Shown in pieces: positions 22,172 through 29,760 of a DNA stretch of 64,000 bases. Position 1 is the first letter of the stretch. Each line of letters opens with the position of its first letter. Both the position numbers and the translations under genes were made by a program. The notes beneath the pieces were generated by a model. That model did not search any database. It saw only the letters and a list, made by a program, of their open reading frames with translations, and had not been told where the DNA came from. Source of the stretch: Anastatus disparis (lineage: Eukaryota; Arthropoda; Insecta; Hymenoptera; Eupelmidae); assembly GCA_017163975.1 (NCBI GenBank), contig JAFFSR010000249.1, forward strand, positions 4,711,001 to 4,775,000, written 5' to 3'.

Positions 22172-22853
22172 ATGGAGATCGTACTGGACGTTCAAGGCTT
22201 CAAGAGATCTTTAAATAAATTTGTATTTAAAGAAGTTGCTGTAATTACTCTTGAAGATGATTCAATACCATTGGTTTTCAATTTCCAATCACCCTATCTT
22301 TGGAAATATCTTTTGAGTGAGTACAAAAACGTTAACAGATGGTTGGAAAAATATTGGCATGGTATACCTTGGAACTCTGGAGACATTCCTTACGAAAGAC
22401 TTAGTGATACTCTGAAGGAATGTTGTAAAGATGCGACAAGAATTTGGGTGAAAGGAGAAGAAAAGAGAAAATGGGTAGCTGAAATATTACATGATAAGTA
22501 AGTATACTATTATTTAAAAATAATTTTTTTATTTCATTAATGATTTGTTTTCTTTCAGATTAATCTGTAATATCGAGCATAGTGGTTGTCCATCTTTCTC
22601 AACTCTAGCAAAGAACGATGAAACTCCAACATGTTCCCTCCATCAATGCTCAAATCCCTCTTGCGCATTTAAGAATGTTCAAATGTTAAAGAATTGGCTT
22701 CTCGGAAGTGGAAAAGGTGCTGATGAGGTAGATGCTAACTGTCGTTTTACATCCTTTAATTCTTTGATAGTATCGGAAGAAGAAGAAGAATATCCATGTA
22801 ATAAAAATTATTGTATGATCAATAAAGATTTATTACATTCTATGTATGCTTAA
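22172..22853 (+). CDS. Nuclease-like unknown protein, two exons
   Basis: Exon 1 is 22172-22497 and exon 2 is 22559-22853. The 61-bp intron starts GTAAGTATAC and ends TTTCTTTCAG, and splicing keeps the frame (..HDK/LICNIEH..). The protein is about 206 residues. The N-terminal part carries DVQGFKR, FKEVAVI, EKYWHGIPWNSGDIPY and EKRKWVAEIL. The second part has CNIEHSGCPSF and a Cys/His cluster (CSLHQCSNPSC) before a QMLKNWLL helix. The order is reminiscent of a DEDD exonuclease fold plus a zinc site, but catalytic residues are not clear and I do not assign a function. AATAAA follows at about 22856. It is a paralogue of 10073-10447 and is intact. Confidence 0.8.
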
Positions 22854-23123
22854 GAAATAAAATGAAAAAAAAAAAAAAAAAAAAATTCTTAATGGAGAGA
22901 TTATAGATTTATGATAAATTATTGCTACAATAACTTATCATAAATGGGTAGAATCTCACAGGTAAAGAGCGAAGGAGGGGCTCTTACCATATTAAAAAAA
23001 AAATTGTTTTCAAATGTAATAAATTATTTTTAAAAATCTAATCTCAAAAAAATTATTACCTTACAAGTAAATTCAAAGAGAACGTACTTGTAAAGCAGTT
23101 TGCTCTACGTTCAAATAATTGAT
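22854..23123. other. 3' region with poly(A) signal, A-run and hairpin
   Basis: AATAAA just after the stop is followed by a run of about 23 A. Next is an AT hairpin made of TTTATGATAA and TTATCATAAA (about 22908-22945). The rest is unremarkable. Confidence 0.5.
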
Positions 23124-23139
23124 GGCCCTGAAAAGGGCC
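23124..23139 (-). terminator. Histone-type 3' stem-loop after Pro-rich gene
   Basis: Read on the minus strand the sequence is GGCCCTTTTCAGGGCC: a 5-bp stem around TTTTCA, with CAATC upstream. This matches the replication-dependent histone mRNA stem-loop consensus. It begins 17 nt after the stop of the minus-strand gene at 23157. Confidence 0.75.
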
Positions 23140-23156
23140 GATTGTTAAAGAATATT

Positions 23157-23519
23157 TTACAGAATGTCGATGCCGAACAAGGGAAGCTTCCGTTTCCCCG
23201 TTGGCACCTTCCTCGGTCGAGTCGGTTTTCGAACCCAGGGTCCATCTTCTTCTTCTTTTTCTTCTTCTTCCACCTTCTTCCTACTATTTAAAAATCTCTT
23301 CAAGTGAGGAGTAAATGGCTTCATTGCTAGAGCCATCAACTCCTCTCCCAAGGCCTCAGCTAATGATGGAAGCGGTGATGGTGGTTGTTGAAGAGCTTTG
23401 GGCCACAAAATCTTCTTAAATGAGGATGGTGACGGCGGTGTAAGTAGTGGCGTTGGCGGAAGACCTGTCCATAACATGGGAAAGGATGGCGCTGATAGAA
23501 CTGGAAGCCGTCGTTCCAT
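23157..23519 (-). CDS. Pro-rich basic/acidic unknown protein, 120 aa
   Basis: The frame is intact with ATG at 23519. The N-terminal half is Pro/Leu-rich (LPPTPLLTPPSPSSFKK). The middle has a helix-like SLAEALGEELMALAMKPF, then KKVEEEEKEEEDG, then a strongly basic RKPTRPRKVPTGKRKLP that could be a nuclear localisation signal. I recognise no family. The histone-type stem-loop 17 nt downstream in the correct orientation supports a real transcript. Composition resembles the other Pro-rich element protein at 25785-26312. Confidence 0.6.
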   Translation of the reverse strand: MERRLPVLSAPSFPMLWTGLPPTPLLTPPSPSSFKKILWPKALQQPPSPLPSLAEALGEELMALAMKPFTPHLKRFLNSRKKVEEEEKEEEDGPWVRKPTRPRKVPTGKRKLPLFGIDIL

Positions 23520-24986
23520 CTTGAAAAATGAGACAACCCGCTGCGTGACGAGTTATTATTATATCCTAAATCCTTGCACTCAATCACTCTGGTGGGGGTA
23601 CTTCTTCACACCTTGCATGTATCAAAATTTTTGCACACTTGAAATTTTCTTATTTTTAATATTAAACACATCAATTTTTAAATGATAGTTTTACATAAAA
23701 ATTCTTTTTTATTATCAGATAAAGATAAAAATCTTGAACACTTGAAATTTATCACAACAAAGCTGTACACTAATTTTGAAGTGTCTTTTGTTGAGATAAG
23801 AAATACAAAATTTACCTCAATTAAGTAATATCAAATAAATATGATTAATATTCTGTAAATATTATTTTCATTAGTCTAAAATAGTTTAAAATTTCAAATT
23901 TAATAAGAAAATCAGGTTAAAAATGAAGTTTAAAAAATTTTAGGTTTTACGCGAACATGTCTCATTTTTGACATCAACTTTTTTCTTAGCGGATGAAGAA
24001 ACAATTATCTTAGAAAGTTGAAAATTTATTTCTTCATTTCTTTCATCATAATAAAGCTACACACCAATTTTTAAGTGTCTAGCTTTATTAATTGTCGAGA
24101 TATGAAGATATGGTAAAAAAAGACCGATGGATGAAATTTCTGTAAAACTAAAAATTATCATTATTTATGAAATATCTTCAGTTATTTCTTACAGAATTCA
24201 GATATAAATTATCAATAAATTATTATTAATAAATATCAATAAAAACTAGCAATAAAATTTTTTTTTATAAGTTGAAACCAATTTTTTTTTTCATTGAGGT
24301 AAAATTTTGTTTTTTTCTAATACACTGTTTCCAAAACTCGCTTTCAATTAAACTATTTTATTTATTATTCACTATTTTATAAACTAGTTTTTATTATTCA
24401 CTGAATTCAATGAAACTATTTTATATTATTCACTGAAAAGTTAATGTAGCACTATTAACTTTTAAATCAAAGAAAAAACTATAAATATATTTAACTTTCA
24501 CAAGATATTTTCATCCTTCAAATTTTTTTAACTTATAAAATTTCTTCTTCAAGAGATTTCTTCTTTGCATCTTATGAACAAGAACACTTTCACAAACACT
24601 TTTTTCACAACACTTTTAAACCTGATATAATACTTGAAAAATTTCTTTTAAGATCATACACTTGAACTTGCACTGAAAAAAAAAATATTGAAATCAAATA
24701 AACTCTTACTTGAATAGTGCCAAGTAAATAATTATTAGATTAAAATAAATATTTATTAAAATCAATTAAATATTTCTTAAAATAAGTGAATTTGGTTTAG
24801 AGATTTATTTCAAAGAAATATTTACTTGGTTTTAATAAATTTTTATTTTAATCAAAGAATTATTTATTTGGCGCTATTCAAGCAAGCGTTTATTTGATTT
24901 GATACGTAAAAAATATGTTTGTACTTAAAAGTACAATTTATTAAATTTCAGAAAGAACATTCTGATCCCATGTTAAAATAAATATT
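23520..24986. other. AT-rich noncoding stretch in Polinton
   Basis: About 1.5 kb with no open frame that looks coding. Short direct echoes occur (for example ACTATTTTAT near 24350 and 24415, and a symmetrical pair of TTAAAATAAATATTTATT-like blocks around 24740-24860). It may hold decayed accessory genes or regulatory sequence. Confidence 0.4.
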
Positions 24987-25304
24987 ATCCTAAAAAGGAC
25001 GGATTGTAAATTTTGTTGGTTTTCTTCTTAGCTGCTGTTTTTTCTTTTGGATGGCTTCCTTCTTGGATGGTTTCCTTCTTCTTCTCGACTAGTTTTCTTC
25101 TTAGCTGTCTTCTATGTTGGCTTCCTTCTTGGGTAGTTTTCTTCTTAGCTGTTGTCTTCTGGATTGGCTTCCTTCTTGAGTCGTTTTCTTCTTCTTGTGG
25201 GGACCGTACTTGCCAGCCGTGCGATGTATCATCGTTGGGTAACTGACGGGAGAAGGCCGTCCAGTAAGGCTTACATCCGCTGGGCGGAACCCGAAAACCC
25301 GCAT
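24987..25304 (-). pseudogene. Lys-rich basic (core/histone-like) protein, frame disrupted
   Basis: A minus-strand frame from ATG 25304 codes for FGFRPADVSLTGRPS, then GKYGPHKKKKTTQ and a basic tail, stopping at about 25101. The neighbouring frame continues Lys-rich coding to about 24988 with repeated AKKKT/TTAKKKT units typical of DNA-condensing tails, so one or two indels have scrambled the gene. A basic protein that packs DNA, like adenovirus core proteins or linker histones, is a reasonable inference from composition only. A degenerate stem-loop (GTCC-TTTTTA-GGAT, 24987-25000, minus strand) lies at its 3' end. Confidence 0.45.
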
Positions 25305-25336
25305 TCTCGCAAGCGCAGGGAATTGATCTCAGTTTG

Positions 25337-25344
25337 TATATAAG
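25337..25344 (+). promoter_or_regulatory. TATA box upstream of the hammerhead ribozyme
   Basis: TATATAAG is placed so that transcription would start at about 25366-25370, which is the first base of the ribozyme. The divergent basic-protein ATG is 33 bp away on the other side, repeating the layout seen at 13840. Confidence 0.55.
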
Positions 25345-25369
25345 ACCAACAAACTTCTCTCTCCCTCAA

Positions 25370-25441
25370 GGCGTCTGAGGCAGGGTCCGACTACATAGCC
25401 TCACTGATGAGTTCCCGTAGTCGGACCTGGGACGAAACGCC
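25370..25441 (+). ncRNA. Hammerhead ribozyme, type III topology
   Basis: All conserved parts are present. Stem III is GGCGU (25370-25374) with ACGCC (25437-25441), and the cleavage triplet GUC ends at 25375. Stem I is UGAGGC (25376-25381) with GCCUCA (25398-25403). The core CUGAUGA is at 25404-25410. Stem II is GUUCC with GGGAC (one G-U pair), followed by the core GAAA at 25134+300, i.e. 25434-25437. The two terminal loops contain perfectly complementary 11-mers, GGTCCGACTAC (25384-25394) and GTAGTCGGACC (25417-25427). This is the kind of loop-loop contact natural hammerheads use, although here it is unusually long. The same 11-mers could form a competing hairpin that hides the core. Cleavage activity is inferred. 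Confidence 0.85.
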
Positions 25442-25739
25442 GGAACATGAGTTTCCACTTGTTCCAACTTCTTACATTGCCATCATAATGTAATTGTGGA
25501 CGTGACTTATCTTCACCCCCCCCCACATTCTTCCAAAATCCTTTGGCTCCGATGATCATCCCTCCAACTGATTGACTCCGTGAAATATCTGCTAATTACT
25601 CGCGCGCCCGTATAAATACAACCTCTATTTAACTTCTTCCCTCCCGCGCCTCCACCTTTGACATCACGAAATTTTTTCTTTGACTTACCCCCTCCCGCGT
25701 CTCTTCCCTTAATTGTTTCATGCGACGCTAATGAAAGCG
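25442..25739 (+). other. Leader/intergenic between ribozyme and SUMO-motif gene
   Basis: About 300 bp, C-rich in places (CACCCCCCCCCAC near 25518 and CTCCCGCG twice), with no convincing ORF. It ends at a second TATA box, so it may be a long leader of one promoter and the upstream region of another. Confidence 0.4.
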
Positions 25740-25747
25740 TATAAATT
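25740..25747 (+). promoter_or_regulatory. TATA box of SUMO-motif gene
   Basis: TATAAATT lies 45 bp before the ATG at 25785. Confidence 0.55.
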
Positions 25748-25784
25748 AAGTAGCGTTTCGCGGATTAGATTATTCTTTGTAGCC

Positions 25785-26312
25785 ATGGATCTTGGATTGG
25801 ATGAATAGGAAATCGAAAGGTTTCTCCAATTGATTGAGGAGCATATGGCTCAGATAAATTGGGAAGATATTGACATAAATTTAATGTCTCCACCACCAAC
25901 ACCAACACCACCACCGTCATCGATGCCACCTTCGCCACCGCCGCCTTCGCCTGTTACACCACCATCGTCGCCTTTAGCCATGCCGTTACCGCCATCGCCG
26001 GTGCTGTTGTACGATCCGTTCGTGCAACAGTACATTGCTGTTGAACAAATAGAGGTGCGGGTGAGCCCTTGGGATGTGGTCATCGACATTTCATCTCCGG
26101 TTCACGAAGCGGAGATAATTGATTTAGTATCTCCGGCTTGCGAACCGGAGATAATTGATTTAGTATCTCCAGCTCGCGAACCAGAGATAATTGATATAGC
26201 TAATTCTCCATCACCATCACCGCAAATAGTTTGCGAGGCATTTTACGGGAGGAGGCCTAGAGATGATGACGATGAGGACAAGATAAAAAAAGTTCGGCGG
26301 AGGTTATTCTAA
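25785..26312 (+). CDS. Pro-rich acidic protein with tandem SUMO-interaction-like motifs
   Basis: ATG 25785 opens a frame that meets TAG at codon 8 (25806-25808); the same frame continues and its next ATG is 25845. From there about 155 residues are open, so either the N-terminus is lost by mutation or 25845 is the working start. Order: an acidic WEDIDIN segment, then a Pro/Ser-rich stretch (about 30 residues). Four spaced motifs follow: VVIDISSP, EIIDLVSP, EIIDLVSP and EIIDIANSP, the hydrophobic-Asp-hydrophobic cores of SUMO-interaction motifs with adjacent Ser. An acidic cluster (DDDDED) and the basic end KIKKVRRRLF, a likely nuclear signal, close it. No enzyme domain is seen. Two histone-type stem-loops follow 28 and 54 nt after the stop. 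Confidence 0.65.
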
Positions 26313-26340
26313 TCGACCCTTTTCAGAAGCAACACAAATT

Positions 26341-26356
26341 GGCTCTTTTCAGAGCC
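26341..26356 (+). terminator. Histone-type 3' stem-loop 1
   Basis: GGCTCTTTTCAGAGCC followed by ACCAACA is an exact match to the metazoan histone mRNA stem-loop consensus and its downstream flank. It is 28 nt after the stop of the SUMO-motif gene, on the same strand. Confidence 0.8.
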
Positions 26357-26366
26357 ACCAACAATC

Positions 26367-26382
26367 GGCCCTTTTCAGGGCC
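26367..26382 (+). terminator. Histone-type 3' stem-loop 2
   Basis: GGCCCTTTTCAGGGCC followed by ACAAT is a second perfect 5-bp stem with the TTTTCA loop, 10 nt after the first. A third degenerate version (GACCCTTTTCAGAAGC) precedes both at about 26314. Confidence 0.78.
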
Positions 26383-26399
26383 ACAATTATTTAAACGCA

Positions 26400-27905
26400 G
26401 AACAAATTTATTTTGATTCTTAACAATTATTTATATATTTTGAATCAGTTCTTTTCAGAACTAAAATATTTTGAACATAAAACTTTTCATAGTTTCTATT
26501 AAGTTTTTAACAACATTAGTAGATCGAATTCTTCGGATACATTCTTGAAACGACAATGGTCAAATGCAAGCGGTCGTAGCCGAACGTGCTGCGCGCTCAT
26601 TGGTGCGGCGTAGCTGGCTACAATTCGCGCACTCTCATAAGATCTCTACGCGTGAAACTGACACAGAGATTTCGAGAATGTTAACTTGTCATATCATGTT
26701 TTACAATCAGTTCTTTTAAAAACTGAAATATTTTAAACGCAGAAAACTATTTTTTTAATTCTTAATCATATATAAAAAACAATGAATAGTAAGATAGTAC
26801 TCATGAGTTTGCTGAAAAGACTTATAATAAAAATATAGGTGACAAAGTATAGGGAAAGTCGGCGAGCGCGGACCAAAGAGAGAGACTAGGCTTTCTGAAA
26901 CATTGATAGTTATTCAATAAATGCGGGTGGCAAAGTAAAGGGAAAGTCAGCGGACGCAAAATAAGTTGCTCTGAAAAGGACTTGTAAGAAATATTTTCAC
27001 AGCAGTTTGTTCTACATTAAAAAATTTTTGGCTCTTAAAAGGGCCGATTTGATGCTTTTTAATAATAATTTTAAAAAGTAATGATCAAAAATTATTAAGT
27101 TGATAGCAACATTACAAGAAAAGTTTGATGGATTTATCACTTTCGTTCTCGAAACGACAATAGCCGAGTGCAAGCGGTTGTAGCCAAACGTGCTGCACGC
27201 TCATTGGTGCGGCATAGCTGCTCGCAAAGAACTTGCTTGGTTTTCAAGTTTGTTAGCATGCAATTAGTATCTTATTATAATTACATTTTTTAAATCAGTT
27301 CTTTTCAGAACTAAAATATCTTGAACGTAGAAAAACTATTTCTAATTTTAGTCGTATATAAAACAATTAATAGTAAGAAAGTGCATGGAAGTTTGCTGAA
27401 AAGACTCTTACGATAAAAATATAGGTGGCAAAGTAAAGGGAAAGTCAGCGAACGCGAAATAAGTTGCTCTGAAAAGGACTTCTAAGAAATATTTTCACAG
27501 CTGATTGTTCCACATTAAAAAATTTTTGGCTCTTAAAAGAGCCGATTTGATGCTTTTTAATAATAATTTTAAAAAGTAATGATAAAAAATTATCAAGTTG
27601 ATAGCAACATTACAAGAAAAGTTTGATGGATTTATCACTTTCGTTCTTGAAACGACAATAGCCGAGTGCAAGCGGTTGTAGCCGAACGTGCTGCGCGCTC
27701 ATTGGTGCGGCGTAGCTGCCTGCAATTCGCGCACTCTCATAAAATCTTTGCGTGTGGAGTTGACATAGAGATTTCAAGATTGTTAGCTTGTGATTTTATA
27801 TTTTTACAAACAGTTCTTTTCAGAACTAGAATATCTTAAACGTGGAAAACTATTTGTTTTTCTAATTTTAAATGATGTATACAAATTTAAAACATATAAT
27901 TTTTA
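26400..27905. repeat. Repeated ~490-bp noncoding blocks bracketed by histone-type hairpins
   Basis: Three copies of a GC-rich core (TGCAAGCGGTTGTAGCC, GAACGTGCTGCGCGCTCATT, GGTGCGGCGTAGCTG) lie near 26556, 27168 and 27658. Copies two and three are about 490 bp apart and each is bracketed by a minus-strand hairpin on the left (27030-27045 and 27528-27543, GGCTCTTTTAAGAGCC type) and a plus-strand hairpin on the right (27297-27312 and 27812-27827, AGTTCTTTTCAGAACT). Copy one has plus hairpins at 26447-26462 and 26708-26725. No ORF is found. Each core contains ATTGG, an inverted CCAAT box. Confidence 0.75.
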
Positions 27906-27907
27906 AA

Positions 27908-27976
27908 GTATGACTTCGTGGTCTAAAGGAATAAGCGAGAGTTTCGCATCCAAAAGATCGTGCAGTCGATCCCACG
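27908..27976 (+). other. tRNA-like remnant
   Basis: CGTGGTCTAAAGGAATAAGC resembles a tRNA A box and GTCGATCCCACG a B box, about 45 nt apart. The fold is poor and the sequence is probably a decayed SINE head or tRNA fragment. Confidence 0.25.
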
Positions 27977-28364
27977 TTAAGAGGAGGTCGAGTATATCTG
28001 TCCTTTTCTAATCAAAGAATTGATTTTATTACAAAAACTAATAATTTTAGCAAAAAATGAAGAGAAAGCCGCATTTCGTATTAAAAAAAGCAATATGCTC
28101 ATTGATGAGAAAGAATTAATTTTATCGCTTCGTTTCCAAGATAACCTTGAAAAACTTGAGACACAGAGGTTAGGGTGAACAATTTGGTGTTTCAAGGTTT
28201 TCTTGAAATCGAAGCAATAAAATTAGTTCTTTCTTATCAAAGAAAATATTGCTTTTTCTGATACGAGATGCGGCTTTCTCTTTATTTTTTGCTAAAGTTA
28301 TTAGTTTTTGCTAAAAATTAATTATTTGATTAGAAAAGGACAGAGATTCGTGACCTCCTCTTAA
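27977..28364. mobile_element. TTAA-flanked foldback MITE, family A
   Basis: Inverted arms start TTAAGAGGAGGTC at both ends and extend about 110 bp, including ATATCTGTCCTTTTCTAATC. A related copy is at 38512-38794. TTAA ends suggest mobilisation by a piggyBac-like transposase. Confidence 0.8.
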
Positions 28365-28743
28365 GGAGATGTAAAACGGATACTACACCTGTTCTCTTAA
28401 ATATTGACAATCTTCTTATTTTATTGTAAAATTTTAAGAAAAGAAATGCATTAGCTTGTAGTATTTACTACGAAAATTATTTAGTTAAATTTTCAAATAA
28501 ATTCATTCATTAGTTTTTCAGAACATTAGGTTTTTTGTACAAAATCTAAAAATTCTAACATATCATATTGAAACCCAATATTCCGAGAAAGTAATGAATG
28601 AATTTATTTGAAAATTTAACTGAATAATCTTCGTGGCAATTAGTATAATCTAAAGCATTTCTTTTCCTCAAGTTTTGCAATAAAACGAAAAAATAGGTCA
28701 GATTCATGAGTACAGGTGTAGTGCCCGTTTTACATCCCCTTAA
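28361..28743. mobile_element. TTAA-flanked foldback MITE, family B
   Basis: The ends read TTAAGGAGATGTAAAACGG and TTAAGGGGATGTAAAACGG, inverted. The arms continue through TACACCTGT and, further in, through AATAAATTCATTCATTA. It shares the TTAA at 28361-28364 with the neighbouring family A copy. Confidence 0.75.
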
Positions 28744-29104
28744 GTCTTTTTTTATAAATTATATATTCAAAATAATCTGTTCTACATTAAAAAATTTATA
28801 GCTCTTAAAACGACCGTTTTGTTAAAACAATTTGTTCCATGTTAAAAAATTTTTTGCCCTGAAAAGGGCCGATTAGTAATTTTTATTGAAGAGCGCATTA
28901 GATCGTGATGGAGAGTTTCAAAGAGAGTTTCTAATATCTCCCCCTCTTTCTATAAAGAAAAATCGTGCGTACAATAATGTGCGCGCGCGATGTTCTCTCA
29001 TGATAGGTCAGAATAAAAATGCGTTGATCTTCGCGTTGAATATCCCCTCTTTTTTTCTTATTATCTATATATACATGTGCGCAGAATTCTCTCGAGCAAA
29101 CTTG
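28744..29104. other. Polinton right subterminal region with two minus-strand hairpins
   Basis: A minus-strand GCCCTTTTCAGGGC hairpin lies at 28856-28869 and a degenerate one near 28799-28815. An 88-codon plus-strand frame (28886-29152) is unsupported and runs into the terminal repeat. Confidence 0.45.
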
Positions 29105-29274
29105 GGTTATTCATGTAAGCATGAACATGGGTTGCCGAGTGTGCTGTGCTAAAAATCGACTGTGCTTGAATCCCCCCTGTGCTAGAATCCCCCCTGTGCT
29201 TGAATCCCCCCTGTGCTAGAATCCCCCCTGTGCTTGAATCCCCCCTGTGCTTGAATCCCTCTAGTTTACCTACT
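29105..29274. repeat. Polinton right terminal inverted repeat with 17-bp units
   Basis: The reverse complement of the left terminus, with six units of the CACAGGGGGGATTC type rather than four. It ends in CTAGTTTACCTACT. Confidence 0.9.
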
Positions 29275-29660
29275 CTTCTCCCAATTAGACAAAAAAATAA
29301 ATTGTATGCAAAACTGGAAGCAAATCCATCGAGTGGTTCAAGAGATATTATTTACTAACTTAATACAAATAATTTTTTTTTTTAATTTCAGAATGCTCTA
29401 TAATTAAAACTAAGCTAAGAAAATAGGTTTTCAAAAGTTTTCCTTTTTTGGCAATCGCAAATAATTCTCATGCAAAGTTTAGAGCGAATTCATCAAGTGG
29501 TTCGAAAAATCAAAATTTTTTTTAATTTTCAAAATGGCTCTGAAATTAAAACAACGCTAAGAAACCAAATTTAAAAATATTCCGTACAAGCTAGACCAAA
29601 AAAAATAAATTGTACGCAAAATTTGAAGCATATCCATCATTTTTTTTTCGAGATCTAATT
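29275..29660. repeat. Degenerate ~165-bp tandem repeat array, right part
   Basis: Continuation of the array at 8600-9618: CAAATCCATCGAGTGGTTCA near 29322, a variant near 29486 and another near 29628. Confidence 0.75.
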
Positions 29661-29668
29661 GGGTAAAT

Positions 29669-29760
29669 GAATACACACACACACACACACATCACACACG
29701 CGCGCACGCACGCACGCACACACACACACACATACACACGCACGCACATGCAAACAGACA
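29669..29760. repeat. (CA)n microsatellite with CG interruptions
   Basis: Runs of ACACAC with CGCGCGCACG blocks. Confidence 0.9.

Larger units (their letters stand above)
9619..29274. mobile_element. Maverick/Polinton DNA transposon, ~19.7 kb, degraded
   Basis: The terminal inverted repeats begin AGTAGGTAAACTAG at both ends; Polintons typically start with AG. Inside are the hallmark genes of the group: major capsid, penton, adenovirus-type protease, FtsK/HerA-like packaging ATPase, retroviral-type integrase and family B DNA polymerase. Flanking hexamers TCCCTC (left) and CTTCTC (right) are not a clean duplication; the canonical duplication is 6 bp, so it has either decayed or the site has rearranged. 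Nonsense codons lie in the capsid, ATPase, polymerase and SUMO-motif genes, and frameshifts in the penton, fibre-like and integrase genes. The copy cannot make virions or transpose on its own, although length and gene order are intact. Confidence 0.95.

Noticed and set aside
22720..22727. CTGATGAG as a second hammerhead core
   Set aside because: Inside exon 2 of a coding gene, with no GAAA strand or stems in range.
9619..29274. Bracovirus or nudivirus proviral segment (IAP, wasp-like context)
   Set aside because: Polinton capsid, integrase, polymerase and terminal repeats account for the whole interval; no wasp virus segment motif seen.
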